A DNA stretch of 64,000 nucleotides, from positions 1-64,000 of the forward strand of contig VEQF01000004.1 in NCBI GenBank assembly GCA_018883365.1. The letters are read 5' to 3'. Both the position numbers and the translations under genes were made by a program. A model generated the notes under the pieces. The model saw nothing but the letters and a program-made list of their open reading frames with translations, ran no database searches and was not told the DNA's origin. This DNA is from Candidatus Nanopelagicaceae bacterium. Its GTDB lineage: Bacteria; Actinomycetota; Actinomycetes; Nanopelagicales; Nanopelagicaceae. Each line of letters starts with the position of its first letter. Position 1 is the stretch's first letter. Positions 27,200 through 35,802 of the stretch are shown piece by piece.

Positions 27200-27942
27200 A
27201 GCAATTAGAACTTCTTCCCGCTGTAGATGTTCGTGAAGGCCAGGCGGTTCGTTTGGTTCAAGGAGAGTTGGCCGCCCAAACTAATTACGGTGCGCCACTA
27301 GATGCGGCATTAGATTTTCAGAACGCTGGTGCCGAATGGATTCACTTAGTGGACTTAGATGCTGCTTTTGGCACCGGTTCAAATCATCAACTGCTTGCAG
27401 AAGTAATTGGAAAACTTGATATTAAGGTGGAGCTGTCCGGTGGCATCCGCGACGAGGAGTCTCTTGCACGGGCTCTCGCAACAGGTTGTGCCAGAGTAAA
27501 TCTCGGAACCGCGGCTTTAGAAAATCCGGAATGGACCGCGTCAGTGATCTCACGTTTTGGTGATCGGATTGCGGTAGGGCTGGATGTTCGCGGCCATACT
27601 TTGGCGGCCCGGGGATGGACCAAAGAAGGCGGGAACCTTTTTGAAACATTACAGCGTTTAGATGCAGATGGTTGCGCTAGATACGTAGTCACCGATGTCA
27701 ATAAGGATGGAACTCTGCAAGGTCCTAACTTAAGTCTCCTCCGTGAAGTATGCGCCGCGACAAGTAGACCGGTGATTGCATCAGGTGGAGTTTCAAAGTT
27801 GGAGGATCTAAAACAATTGCGGGCCCTGACTGAAATTGGCGTTGAAGGTGCCATTGTCGGAAAGGCTTTGTACGCCGGGGCATTTAACTTGTCAGAAGCA
27901 ATCACAGTTGCATATGGCGATGCAACAGGTTTGGAAAAGTAA
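27196..27942 (+). CDS. priA: Bifunctional HisA/TrpF isomerase PriA
   Basis: This (beta-alpha)8 barrel isomerises ProFAR in histidine synthesis; in actinobacteria the PriA form also isomerises phosphoribosyl anthranilate for tryptophan. The 248-residue protein has [19 protein letters not shown] with Asp11, [41 protein letters not shown] and the phosphate-binding VIASGGVS, closely resembling mycobacterial PriA. No trpF occurs among the trp genes immediately downstream, which supports the dual role, though a trpF elsewhere cannot be excluded. It overlaps hisH by 4 nt and abuts hisF. Confidence 0.88.
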   Translation: MKQLELLPAVDVREGQAVRLVQGELAAQTNYGAPLDAALDFQNAGAEWIHLVDLDAAFGTGSNHQLLAEVIGKLDIKVELSGGIRDEESLARALATGCARVNLGTAALENPEWTASVISRFGDRIAVGLDVRGHTLAARGWTKEGGNLFETLQRLDADGCARYVVTDVNKDGTLQGPNLSLLREVCAATSRPVIASGGVSKLEDLKQLRALTEIGVEGAIVGKALYAGAFNLSEAITVAYGDATGLEK

Positions 27943-28713
27943 ATGACACTCGCCACGAGAATCATTCCCTGTCTTGATGTATCAAACGGTCGGGTAGTAA
28001 AAGGTATTAATTTCCAGAACTTGGTAGATGCTGGCGACCCGGTTGAAATGGCCCAGATCTATGGCGCCGAAGGAGCTGATGAACTTACTTTTCTAGACAT
28101 CACGGCAAGTTCTGAAGGTAGAAAAACTACCCTTGAGGTCGTACGACGTACTGCAGAAGAGGTTTTTATTCCATTGACCGTGGGTGGCGGAATATCTTCG
28201 GTAGCAAATGTTGATGAACTTTTAAGGGCGGGTGCGGACAAAATTTCGATTAATACCGCAGCAATAAAAAATCCCTCTTTAATAAATGAGATAAGTGAAA
28301 GATTTGGAAATCAGGTAATTGTTTTATCCATAGATGCAAAGCGGGGCCGCACTAAGTCCGGTTTTGAAGTAACAACCCACGGCGGTAGAAACGTTACTGG
28401 TATTGATGCATTGGATTGGATTAAAGAATCAATAGATCGAGGTGCAGGAGAAATACTTCTAAATTCGATGGACATGGATGGCACCCGCGCTGGATACGAT
28501 CTTGAGATGATTAGAAAAGTGCGGGAAATTTCCGCAATTCCGATTATCGCTAGCGGCGGAGCCGGCGACATTGAAGATTTCGGAAAAGCGATTGAATCTG
28601 GAGCTGACGCGCTCTTGGCGGCCAGTGTTTTTCACTTTGGAATCTACCGAATTGGTGACATCAAACGGGATTTGTCTCGAAAAGGTTTTTCAGTGCGACA
28701 AGTTGGCATATAG
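27943..28713 (+). CDS. hisF: Imidazole glycerol phosphate synthase cyclase subunit HisF
   Basis: HisF is the barrel subunit forming imidazole glycerol phosphate and AICAR from PRFAR and HisH-derived ammonia. The 256-residue protein starts directly after the priA stop. It shows [15 protein letters not shown] with the catalytic Asp, [19 protein letters not shown], and [14 protein letters not shown] with the second catalytic Asp, then [12 protein letters not shown] for phosphate binding. All are family-typical. Confidence 0.97.
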   Translation: MTLATRIIPCLDVSNGRVVKGINFQNLVDAGDPVEMAQIYGAEGADELTFLDITASSEGRKTTLEVVRRTAEEVFIPLTVGGGISSVANVDELLRAGADKISINTAAIKNPSLINEISERFGNQVIVLSIDAKRGRTKSGFEVTTHGGRNVTGIDALDWIKESIDRGAGEILLNSMDMDGTRAGYDLEMIRKVREISAIPIIASGGAGDIEDFGKAIESGADALLAASVFHFGIYRIGDIKRDLSRKGFSVRQVGI

Positions 28714-28727
28714 GGCAGGATTAGCAA

Positions 28728-29084
28728 ATGACTTCTAGTTCTAATCCAGAGACAAACAAGGATTTCTTGGCTCGTTTTGAGAGCCCAGACTCACTTCTGC
28801 CTGTCGTGGTGCAAAACATGGAGTCAAAAGAGGTACTCATGCTGGCCTGGGTTAACCAGGCGGCTTTAGAAAACACAATCAAAAGTAAGAACGCAACCTT
28901 TTGGAGTCGAAGTAGAAATGAGCTTTGGGTTAAGGGCGAAACTTCGGGCAACAAGCAGGAGATTGCGGCCATAAAGTTTGATTGTGATTCAGATGCATTT
29001 CTTTATTTAGTTCACAGTCATGGACCGGCCTGTCACACAGGCGAGAACACCTGTTTTCATAAAACGATTGAATTACCGAGATGA
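28728..29084 (+). CDS. hisI: Phosphoribosyl-AMP cyclohydrolase HisI
   Basis: HisI opens the purine ring of phosphoribosyl-AMP, a zinc-dependent early step of histidine synthesis. The 118-residue protein is the single-domain form without HisE. It contains TFWSRSRNELWVKGETSGN, the metal-binding FDCDSDAFLYLV, and GPACHTGENTCF with the zinc ligands. It begins 14 nt after hisF and overlaps trpE by 4 nt, fusing the his and trp runs into one transcription unit. hisG and hisE are not in the window. Confidence 0.95.
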   Translation: MTSSSNPETNKDFLARFESPDSLLPVVVQNMESKEVLMLAWVNQAALENTIKSKNATFWSRSRNELWVKGETSGNKQEIAAIKFDCDSDAFLYLVHSHGPACHTGENTCFHKTIELPR

Positions 29085-30586
29085 GCTTGCTTTCATTAGA
29101 GGAGTTTCGTGAATTTGCCAAGAGCTTTAATGTAATTCCGGTGGCGCAGAGTTTTCTAGCCGATAACGAAACGCCATTGACGCTTTACACAAAGTTAACG
29201 GAGAATCGAGAAAACACATTTCTTTTGGAATCTGCTGAACATGGAGGAGCTTGGTCTCGCTATTCCTTCATTGGAGTATCTAGTGAAGCAACCCTTACTG
29301 AGCAAAATGGTTTAGCGCATTGGTTAGGGGTAATGCCGGCTGGCGCACCGTTCGGAATAGATCCACTCGAAGCTTTTCAAATCGCAAGCAAACATTTGAA
29401 ATCACCGAAAATTCCCGGCCTTCCTCCACTTACGGGGGGATTAGTTGGATATATGGGATATGACGCGGTTCGCCGATTGGAAAACCTGCCAGAAATTGCA
29501 AAAGACGAGTTAAAACTTCCAGAGCTGGCTTTCATGTTGACCACCGATCTCGCTGTTTATGATCACTTGAAGGGTTCGGTGACTCTGATTGCAAATGCAA
29601 TCAATTGGGATGGTTCTGATGCACGAGTAGATCAAGCCTATGAATCAGCTTTATCGAGACTTTCAAAAATGCGGTTAGACCTGCAAAAGGAAATTCCAAG
29701 CACAGTTGCTCAAATTCCCGTGCCGCAAAAGCCGATCTTTGACGCAAATTTCACCAGTGAGGAGTTCCAAAATCGAGTCCTGAAAATTAAGGAAGAGATT
29801 AAGTCTGGTGAAGCTTTTCAAGTCGTTTTATCGCAACGATTTACAATTGATTGCTCCGCTGATGCAATAGATGTTTATCGAATGCTGCGATTAAGCAACC
29901 CAAGTCCTTATATGTACTTGTTCCGTTTTGCCGATGATGTAAATGTTGTTGGTTCCAGCCCCGAAGCGTTGGTCAAAGTAAGTGGAACTGAAGTTATGGT
30001 TCATCCGATTGCTGGAACACGTAAACGCTCCTCGGTGCCGGAGGAGGACTTGCGATTGGGAGAGGAGTTGTTGGCAGATCCCAAAGAGCGTGCGGAACAT
30101 TTGATGTTGGTTGATTTAGGTAGAAATGATTTAGGGCGAGTATGCAGTGCGGGCTCGGTAAATGTCGTCGAGTTTATGCAGCTTGAGCGCTACTCCCATG
30201 TCATGCATATTGTTTCCACTGTTACGGGAGAATTAGCCCTAGAAAAATCCCCGGTAGAAGCGCTTTATGCAGTTTTCCCGGCCGGTACTTTGTCTGGCGC
30301 TCCCAAGCCAAGAGCGATGGAGATAATTGAAGCTAGTGAACCATCGAGACGTGGCATCTACGGTGGAGCGATTGGCTATGTTGATTTTGTGGGAAATCTT
30401 GATACTTGTATTGCGATTAGAACCGCGGTCATTAAATCAGGAAAAGCATACGTGCAAGCCGGAGCTGGAATCGTTGCGGATTCAAATCCCTCCAGCGAAT
30501 ACGAAGAATGTCTAAACAAGGCGGCCGTTGTACTTGCGGCAATCACCGCTGCAAATTTATTAACTGATGGAACGAGTAAGCAATGA
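29081..30586 (+). CDS. trpE: Anthranilate synthase component I TrpE
   Basis: TrpE converts chorismate to anthranilate with ammonia supplied by TrpG, which is not in the window. The 501-residue protein has an N-terminal domain with the LLES motif (near residue 49) that binds feedback-inhibiting tryptophan. The chorismate-binding domain contains FQVVLSQRF, PSPYMYLF, PIAGTRKR, DLGRNDLGRV, FPAGTLSGAPKPRAM and AGAGIVADSNPSSE. It overlaps hisI and trpC by 4 nt each. The membrane protein often found between trpE and trpC in actinobacteria is absent. Confidence 0.96.
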   Translation: MSLLSLEEFREFAKSFNVIPVAQSFLADNETPLTLYTKLTENRENTFLLESAEHGGAWSRYSFIGVSSEATLTEQNGLAHWLGVMPAGAPFGIDPLEAFQIASKHLKSPKIPGLPPLTGGLVGYMGYDAVRRLENLPEIAKDELKLPELAFMLTTDLAVYDHLKGSVTLIANAINWDGSDARVDQAYESALSRLSKMRLDLQKEIPSTVAQIPVPQKPIFDANFTSEEFQNRVLKIKEEIKSGEAFQVVLSQRFTIDCSADAIDVYRMLRLSNPSPYMYLFRFADDVNVVGSSPEALVKVSGTEVMVHPIAGTRKRSSVPEEDLRLGEELLADPKERAEHLMLVDLGRNDLGRVCSAGSVNVVEFMQLERYSHVMHIVSTVTGELALEKSPVEALYAVFPAGTLSGAPKPRAMEIIEASEPSRRGIYGGAIGYVDFVGNLDTCIAIRTAVIKSGKAYVQAGAGIVADSNPSSEYEECLNKAAVVLAAITAANLLTDGTSKQ

Positions 30587-31365
30587 GCGTTCTTAACTCA
30601 ATCGTGGAAGGCGTTTTGCTAGACCTAGAAAAGCGACGCATATCTGATTCTGAGTTAGCCGAGATGATTGCCGTTGCCTCTGCGCCGATTAGTGCCTTAA
30701 ATTCATTACAAAACAAATCTTTTTCTATAATTTCTGAGGTCAAGCGCTCGTCTCCCAGCAAAGGTGAATTGGCGCAAATCCCAAAACCGGAGTTGCTTGC
30801 GCAAACTTATGAAAAAGCTGGTGCTGCGGTTGTCAGTGTTCTAACCGAGCAACAGAGATTTGGTGGATCCTTATCTGATCTTCAAGCGGTGAAGGCAAAT
30901 ATAGGAATTCCAGTCCTGCGTAAAGATTTTGTTGTTAATGAGTATCTGGTTAAGGAGACGCGAGCCTACGGAGCGGATCTAATGCTCTTGATAGTGGCTG
31001 CACTAGATAAATCAGAGTTGAGGGATTTCTATCAACTGGCCGAGGCTCTTGGAATGCAAGTACTTATTGAGGTACATGACCAAGATGAACTGGAGACCGC
31101 TCTTGATTTGAACCCAAAAATCATCGGCGTTAACTCTCGAAATCTGAAGACTTTAGAGATTGATTTAGGAAATTTTGCTCGGCTGCTGCCGTTAATCCCG
31201 AGCCATATTTACAAAGTGGCTGAGTCAGGAATCTCAACGATTGACGATGTCAAAATGGCGCGATCCGCAGGGGCGGATGCAATCTTGGTAGGTGAGACTT
31301 TGGTTAAATCGGGAGATCCGTTCAAGACAATCTCAGATTTTCTGAATATCGACAATCGCGATTAA
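30583..31365 (+). CDS. trpC: Indole-3-glycerol phosphate synthase TrpC
   Basis: TrpC closes the indole ring, converting CdRP to indoleglycerol phosphate. The 260-residue TIM barrel carries the catalytic SEVKRSSPSKG with its lysines, VLRKDFVVNEY, LLIVAAL, IGVNSRNLKT, and AESGISTIDDV plus LVGETLVKS for phosphate binding. It is the single-function form, not fused to TrpF. It overlaps trpE by 4 nt and is separated from trpB by a 16-nt gap. Confidence 0.96.
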   Translation: MSVLNSIVEGVLLDLEKRRISDSELAEMIAVASAPISALNSLQNKSFSIISEVKRSSPSKGELAQIPKPELLAQTYEKAGAAVVSVLTEQQRFGGSLSDLQAVKANIGIPVLRKDFVVNEYLVKETRAYGADLMLLIVAALDKSELRDFYQLAEALGMQVLIEVHDQDELETALDLNPKIIGVNSRNLKTLEIDLGNFARLLPLIPSHIYKVAESGISTIDDVKMARSAGADAILVGETLVKSGDPFKTISDFLNIDNRD

Positions 31366-31369
31366 GCCG

Positions 31370-31375
31370 TAGAAT
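31370..31375 (+). promoter_or_regulatory. -10 element for leaderless trpB transcript
   Basis: TAGAAT ends 6 nt before the trpB ATG at 31382, in the 16-nt trpC-trpB gap. It would allow trpBA to be expressed apart from the his-trp run. Confidence 0.45.
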
Positions 31376-31381
31376 CCAAAT

Positions 31382-32572
31382 ATGGAGCGCACCGAGATTC
31401 TGGGCCACTTTGGTCAATTTGGTGGAAGGTTTGTGCCTGAAGCACTAATCGCTGCTTTGGAGGAGTTAGAAGCCGCCCATGTGGCCGCGAAATTGGATCC
31501 TGATTTTCAAAATGAGTTAGCAGAGCTTCACCGGACCTACACCGGACGCCCCTCAATCATCACTGAAGCAAAAAGATTCGCACAGCATGCAGGCAACGCA
31601 ACAATTTTGCTAAAGCGCGAAGATTTAAACCACACCGGTAGCCACAAAATAAATAATGTACTTGGTCAAGCTTTGCTTACAAAACGTATGGGCAAAAAAC
31701 GAATTATCGCTGAGACCGGTGCCGGACAACATGGAGTTGCATCAGCAACTGCTGCAGCCTTGCTAGGTCTTGAGTGTGTTGTTTATATGGGTGAAGAAGA
31801 TACAAAGCGACAAGCTTTAAATGTTGCGCGAATGAAACTTTTAGGCGCGTCGGTTGTTCCGGTGACTACCGGCTCTCGAACTTTGAAAGATGCAATTAAT
31901 GAAGCTATGCGCGACTGGGTAACAAATGTCGAGTCAACGCATTACTTATTAGGAACAGTTGCTGGCCCACATCCATTTCCAACCATGGTTCGTGATTTTC
32001 ATCGAATTATTGGCGTCGAGGCGCGGGAACAAGTTTTGAATTTGATGGGTCGACTACCTGATGCGGTGTTGGCCTGTGTCGGTGGAGGTTCAAATGCGAT
32101 TGGCATTTTCCATCCATTTATCGATGATGTTGGAGTGCGTCTAATCGGACTTGAGGCAGGCGGATCAGGCGTTGAGACCGGTAAACATGCAGCAACAATC
32201 GTCGGTGGTTCTCCTGGCGTTTTGCATGGAACTCGCTCTTATGTTTTGCAGGATGAAAATGGTCAGACCGTTGAATCTCACTCGATATCTGCCGGCTTGG
32301 ATTACCCAGGGGTTGGCCCGGAGCATGCGTATTTGCATGAGATTGGTCGAGCGGAATATCGAGCAATTACTGATGATCAAGCGATGCATGCTTTTGCTCT
32401 GTTATCCAAAACTGAAGGAATCATTCCGGCTATTGAGACGGCACATGCACTGGCAGGCGCCCTTCAGGTTGGAAACGAACTTGGCTCTGAGGCAATCCTG
32501 CTAATTAATTTGTCTGGCCGTGGCGATAAAGATGTAAAAACTGCCGCTAACTACTTCGGCATTCCACTTTAG
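31382..32572 (+). CDS. trpB: Tryptophan synthase beta subunit TrpB
   Basis: TrpB condenses indole with L-serine using PLP. The 396-residue protein is the canonical TrpB1 type. It opens with [10 protein letters not shown], has the PLP-lysine motif HTGSHKINN with Lys89, [21 protein letters not shown]-type phosphate clamp, and [11 protein letters not shown]. TrpA follows 15 nt later, as expected for the alpha2beta2 complex. No Shine-Dalgarno sequence precedes the ATG, but a TAGAAT hexamer does, which suggests a leaderless internal transcript. Confidence 0.97.
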   Translation: MERTEILGHFGQFGGRFVPEALIAALEELEAAHVAAKLDPDFQNELAELHRTYTGRPSIITEAKRFAQHAGNATILLKREDLNHTGSHKINNVLGQALLTKRMGKKRIIAETGAGQHGVASATAAALLGLECVVYMGEEDTKRQALNVARMKLLGASVVPVTTGSRTLKDAINEAMRDWVTNVESTHYLLGTVAGPHPFPTMVRDFHRIIGVEAREQVLNLMGRLPDAVLACVGGGSNAIGIFHPFIDDVGVRLIGLEAGGSGVETGKHAATIVGGSPGVLHGTRSYVLQDENGQTVESHSISAGLDYPGVGPEHAYLHEIGRAEYRAITDDQAMHAFALLSKTEGIIPAIETAHALAGALQVGNELGSEAILLINLSGRGDKDVKTAANYFGIPL

Positions 32573-32587
32573 GTTAAAGCTTCATTC

Positions 32588-33379
32588 ATGAACAAAAAAC
32601 TCCAAGCGGTATTTGATCAAGCAAAGTTAGAGAATCGTGCGGCTTTAATCGGTTACATGCCGGCAGGTTTTCCGAATTTGGAGTTTTCAAAAAGGATTAT
32701 TGCGGCAATGGTTGATGGTGGCGTGGACATTGTTGAAGTTGGATTTCCCTACAGCGATCCAGTCATGGATGGTGCGGTAATCCAACAAGCTGCTGAAATA
32801 GCTTTGCAAAACAAAACCTCGCTTCAAGATGTTTTTGAGGTTGTGAATAGCGTCGATGTACCCGCTTTAGTAATGACTTACTGGAATCCAATTGAGCGAG
32901 CAGGTGTGGCTAACTTTGTCGCTGGATTAGCTAAATCAGGCGGAGTGGGAGTTATTACTCCGGATTTAACAATTGAAGAGTCGGCGGAATGGATCTCAGC
33001 AACTAAAGAAAATGAAATTGGGAGAGTGTATGTAGTAGCCCCAAGCTCCAGTGATGAGCGGTTGCCAAAAGTGGTTGATGCCTGTTCAGGTTTTGTTTAT
33101 GCCGCAAGTTTGATGGGTGTCACAGGAGCGCGAACCGCGGTATCAGGCGCGGCTCAACAGCTTGTCGAGCGGGTACGCAAACACACTAATTTGCCAGTGG
33201 CCGTTGGTCTTGGTGTTTCCACTCGTGAACAGGCTGCACAGGTTGCCCAATATGCCGATGGAGTAATCGTGGGCTCAGCTTTCATTAAGTTGGTCTTAGA
33301 GGCTGCCGATGAGAAAGATGCATTGGAACGGGTTAAAGTTCTCGCCTCGGAGCTCGCACAAGGTGTGAGGGGAAAGTAG
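32588..33379 (+). CDS. trpA: Tryptophan synthase alpha subunit TrpA
   Basis: TrpA cleaves indoleglycerol phosphate and passes indole through a tunnel to TrpB. The 263-residue TIM barrel has IGYMPAGFPN, the catalytic VEVGFPYSDPVMDG with Glu50 and Asp61, GVITPDLTIEES, YAASLMGVTGAR, and VGLGVSTREQ with VGSAFIKL for phosphate binding. It lies 15 nt after trpB. It is followed 11 nt later by the DsbA-like gene, then lgt, an order shared with several actinobacteria. Confidence 0.96.
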   Translation: MNKKLQAVFDQAKLENRAALIGYMPAGFPNLEFSKRIIAAMVDGGVDIVEVGFPYSDPVMDGAVIQQAAEIALQNKTSLQDVFEVVNSVDVPALVMTYWNPIERAGVANFVAGLAKSGGVGVITPDLTIEESAEWISATKENEIGRVYVVAPSSSDERLPKVVDACSGFVYAASLMGVTGARTAVSGAAQQLVERVRKHTNLPVAVGLGVSTREQAAQVAQYADGVIVGSAFIKLVLEAADEKDALERVKVLASELAQGVRGK

Positions 33380-33390
33380 AAGGAGCAAAA

Positions 33391-34137
33391 GTGCCAAAAG
33401 AACCGCGTCCTCGTAACGATCGTAAAGTGAAAAATGCCGGAGACACCGTTACAAGAAACATCGTGATTGGCATGGTGGCGCTTGTTGTCCTGTCCGGCCT
33501 TATCTTCACCGTTATCGATAAGCGTGGCTCTTCAGAATTATCGTTGCCTGCAACCATTGAGAGTATTGATTCCTCCAATAACGGAGCGCCTCTGGTTGGC
33601 AAAGTTCTCGAAGAAAATGATTTTGGAATTTCCTTCAATGATGAGAATCCATTTCGTATCGATATCTGGGAAGACTTTCAGTGCCCATATTGCAAGTTTT
33701 TCGAAACCGAGATGAGTGAGTATCTAGAAACTTTGGTAAGAGACAACCAAGCTAAAGTTGTTTATCACATGGCTTCCTTCCTAGGACAAGAATCAGTTCG
33801 AGCGGCTAATGCTGTTAACTGCGCAGTAAGTGAAGGCCGATTTATCGAGTACCACCGTGCTTTGTACGAAGTACAGGCGAGTGAAAACAGTGGAATTTTC
33901 TCCAATAAAAATCTGGTGGAGATTGGAAAGCGATTGGGCATAACGAGCCCGGAGTTTGAAAGCTGCGTTAATGATCAGAAGTTTGCCGACACTGTTTCCA
34001 ATGTCGGAAAGTCGATGAAAGAAAATGGAGTTGAAGGCACTCCAACAGTTTTCATTAATGGAAAACTATGGAATCGCACCAGCGCTGATTTCAAGCTTGA
34101 TGAGTTTAAGGCGGCGGTAGAAGCAGCTAGACCTTAA
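33391..34137 (+). CDS. Membrane-anchored DsbA-like thioredoxin-fold protein
   Basis: The 248-residue protein has a basic cytoplasmic start, one membrane segment (about 23-42), and an extracytoplasmic DsbA-like domain with the active site DFQCPYCKFF (Cys98 and Cys101) and a cis-proline loop VEGTPTVFING. Such proteins make or rearrange disulfides in exported proteins; the exact partner is unknown. No VKOR or DsbB partner gene is in the window. The GTG start has GGAG upstream. The gene lies between trpA and lgt and its stop overlaps the lgt ATG. Confidence 0.88.
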   Translation: MPKEPRPRNDRKVKNAGDTVTRNIVIGMVALVVLSGLIFTVIDKRGSSELSLPATIESIDSSNNGAPLVGKVLEENDFGISFNDENPFRIDIWEDFQCPYCKFFETEMSEYLETLVRDNQAKVVYHMASFLGQESVRAANAVNCAVSEGRFIEYHRALYEVQASENSGIFSNKNLVEIGKRLGITSPEFESCVNDQKFADTVSNVGKSMKENGVEGTPTVFINGKLWNRTSADFKLDEFKAAVEAARP

Positions 34138-34958
34138 TGTTTGCTGCCATTCCATCTCCTGCACAATCACAGTTTGAAGTTGGTCCACTAACTTTTCACT
34201 TTTATGCGCTCTGCATAATTTTCGGAGTTCTTGCTGCGGTCCTAATTGGAAACAAACGTTATGTCGCTGTTGGCGGTCAACGTGGTGTTGTAGGCGATGT
34301 AGCGGTTTTCGCAGTTCCAGCAGGCGTTATAGGCGGGCGGATCTATCACGTCATTACCTCGCCGGAAAAATACTTTGGCGTTGGTGGAGATCCCATCGCA
34401 GCTATTTACATTTGGGAGGGTGGACTTGGCATCTGGGGTGCGATATCCCTTGGTTTCGTCGCCGCCTATTTCGCATATAAGCGGCATCCGAAAAATCTTG
34501 ATATTCCTTTTGCAAAGTTTGCCGACGCCTTGGCGCCCGGATTACTAATTGCACAGGCGATTGGTAGATGGGGAAATTGGTTCAACAAAGAGTTGTTTGG
34601 TCGTCCGCTGGATACACCTTGGGCTCTTGAAATTCCTGTCGCTTACCGCCCAATCGGATATTCAAGTTTTGAAACATTTCATCCAGTTTTTCTCTATGAG
34701 TCAATTTGGTGCCTTTTGGTTGCCATCTTCTTGTGGCGTAGTAGGCGAGTGCGATCTTTGCCTGCGGGAGGCATCTTTGCTGCCTATGTCGCTCTCTACA
34801 GCTTAGGGAGAGGATTTATTGAGAGTGTCCGAATTGATGATGCAAATCTTTTATTCGGCATTCGACTCAACATTTTCACCAGCGTAATTCTTTTTGTGCT
34901 GGCGCTAACTTACATTTTGCGCCGCAAAAATACACAATCAGCTTCGACTCAAGGGTAG
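34137..34958 (+). CDS. lgt: Prolipoprotein diacylglyceryl transferase Lgt
   Basis: Lgt transfers diacylglycerol from phosphatidylglycerol to the lipobox cysteine, the first step of lipoprotein maturation (LspA acts second). The 273-residue protein has about seven membrane segments and the Lgt signatures VIGGRIYHVIT, IWEGGLGIWGA, GRWGNWFNKELFGRP and a late FIESVRID. The gene overlaps the upstream DsbA-like gene by one base and ends 10 nt before the VIT-family gene. Its length lacks the long C-terminal extension seen in some actinobacterial Lgt proteins. Confidence 0.95.
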   Translation: MFAAIPSPAQSQFEVGPLTFHFYALCIIFGVLAAVLIGNKRYVAVGGQRGVVGDVAVFAVPAGVIGGRIYHVITSPEKYFGVGGDPIAAIYIWEGGLGIWGAISLGFVAAYFAYKRHPKNLDIPFAKFADALAPGLLIAQAIGRWGNWFNKELFGRPLDTPWALEIPVAYRPIGYSSFETFHPVFLYESIWCLLVAIFLWRSRRVRSLPAGGIFAAYVALYSLGRGFIESVRIDDANLLFGIRLNIFTSVILFVLALTYILRRKNTQSASTQG

Positions 34959-34961
34959 AGT
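34956..34961 (+). promoter_or_regulatory. -10 element for leaderless VIT-family transcript
   Basis: TAGAGT overlaps the lgt stop codon and ends 7 nt before the ATG at 34969. Confidence 0.45.
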
Positions 34962-34968
34962 TTGACCT

Positions 34969-35676
34969 ATGGGTTTGGAAGAGATACATCTACGCAACGA
35001 AGATCATCGAACACATCGAGCTGGCTGGCTACGTGCTGCGGTTTTAGGTGTAAATGATGGTTTGGTCTCCACCGCTTCGCTAATGATTGGTGTTGTCTCT
35101 GCGCAGAAAAATGATCTTGTGGTGACTGTTGGTTTGGCTGGAATCGCCGCCGGTGCGATGTCAATGGCGGTCGGTGAGTATGTTTCTGTGCGCTCGCAAA
35201 ATGATATTGAAGAGTCAGATCGAAAACTGGAAATTGAACATCTAGCAATTGATCCAGAAGGTGAGTTAGAGGAACTAACTCAAATTTATCAAGCCCGCGG
35301 CCTTACAAGACAAACAGCGCAACAAGTGGCCAGAGAGCTGCATGAACATGATGCTCTTGGCGCGCATCTTCGTGATGAATTGGGCCAGCATGAAGCGACG
35401 AAGGCTCGTCCGCTTCAGGCCGCGTTTGCCTCAGCTATGAGCTTTACCGCTGGAGGTTTGATTCCACTGTTTGGTGCACTCGCCCCTAGCTTGGGCGGAA
35501 AAGCCCTATCAATAATTGGCATGACCCTGATTGGCCTAGTAGTGGCGGGAGTGATCAGCGCGAAAACCGCAGGTTCAAGTATTGCCAGAACCACAGGACG
35601 AATTCTTTTCGGCGGAATTTTGGGCATGGCCATCACCGCATTGGTCGGCCAGGTCGCCCATGTTTCAGGGATCTAA
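34969..35676 (+). CDS. VIT1/CCC1 family membrane protein (putative iron/manganese transporter)
   Basis: Members export ferrous iron or manganese from the cytosol; eukaryotic ones load vacuoles. The 235-residue protein has about five membrane segments, with the family hallmark LRAAVLGVNDGLVSTASL in the first, and AAGAMSMAVGEYVSVRSQND in the second. A cytoplasmic charged helical region (about 80-145) corresponds to the metal-binding domain, and three further membrane helices follow. Substrate cannot be assigned from sequence. It appears to have its own leaderless transcript. Confidence 0.88.
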   Translation: MGLEEIHLRNEDHRTHRAGWLRAAVLGVNDGLVSTASLMIGVVSAQKNDLVVTVGLAGIAAGAMSMAVGEYVSVRSQNDIEESDRKLEIEHLAIDPEGELEELTQIYQARGLTRQTAQQVARELHEHDALGAHLRDELGQHEATKARPLQAAFASAMSFTAGGLIPLFGALAPSLGGKALSIIGMTLIGLVVAGVISAKTAGSSIARTTGRILFGGILGMAITALVGQVAHVSGI

Positions 35677-35699
35677 AAATATTCAACTCATTTAAGTCG

Positions 35700-35724
35700 G
35701 AATAGCCTCTAGACGTCGCTATTC
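35700..35724 (+). promoter_or_regulatory. Inverted repeat upstream of gltB
   Basis: GAATAGC at 35700-35706 and GCTATTC at 35718-35724 are perfect reverse complements with an 11-nt spacer, in the 126-nt gap between the VIT gene and gltB. It could be an operator for gltB or part of a weak terminator; no U-run follows. A second small dyad, GTCCC/GGGAC, lies closer to the gltB start near 35767-35799. Confidence 0.35.
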
Positions 35725-35802
35725 GGCGGAGTTGTTGATAGATTTCGTGTTCTCGGGCCATTGCCGTCCCACTAATCTTCTAGAAAAAAGTAGGGACCAA
35801 AC

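Noticed and set aside
27387-27965. Minus-strand frame of 192 residues
   Set aside because: It lies wholly antisense to priA, which is certain by motifs; composition (Ser, Pro, Arg rich) is typical of shadow frames.
35677-35802. A riboswitch upstream of gltB
   Set aside because: Only short dyads are visible and no known riboswitch core could be recognised.
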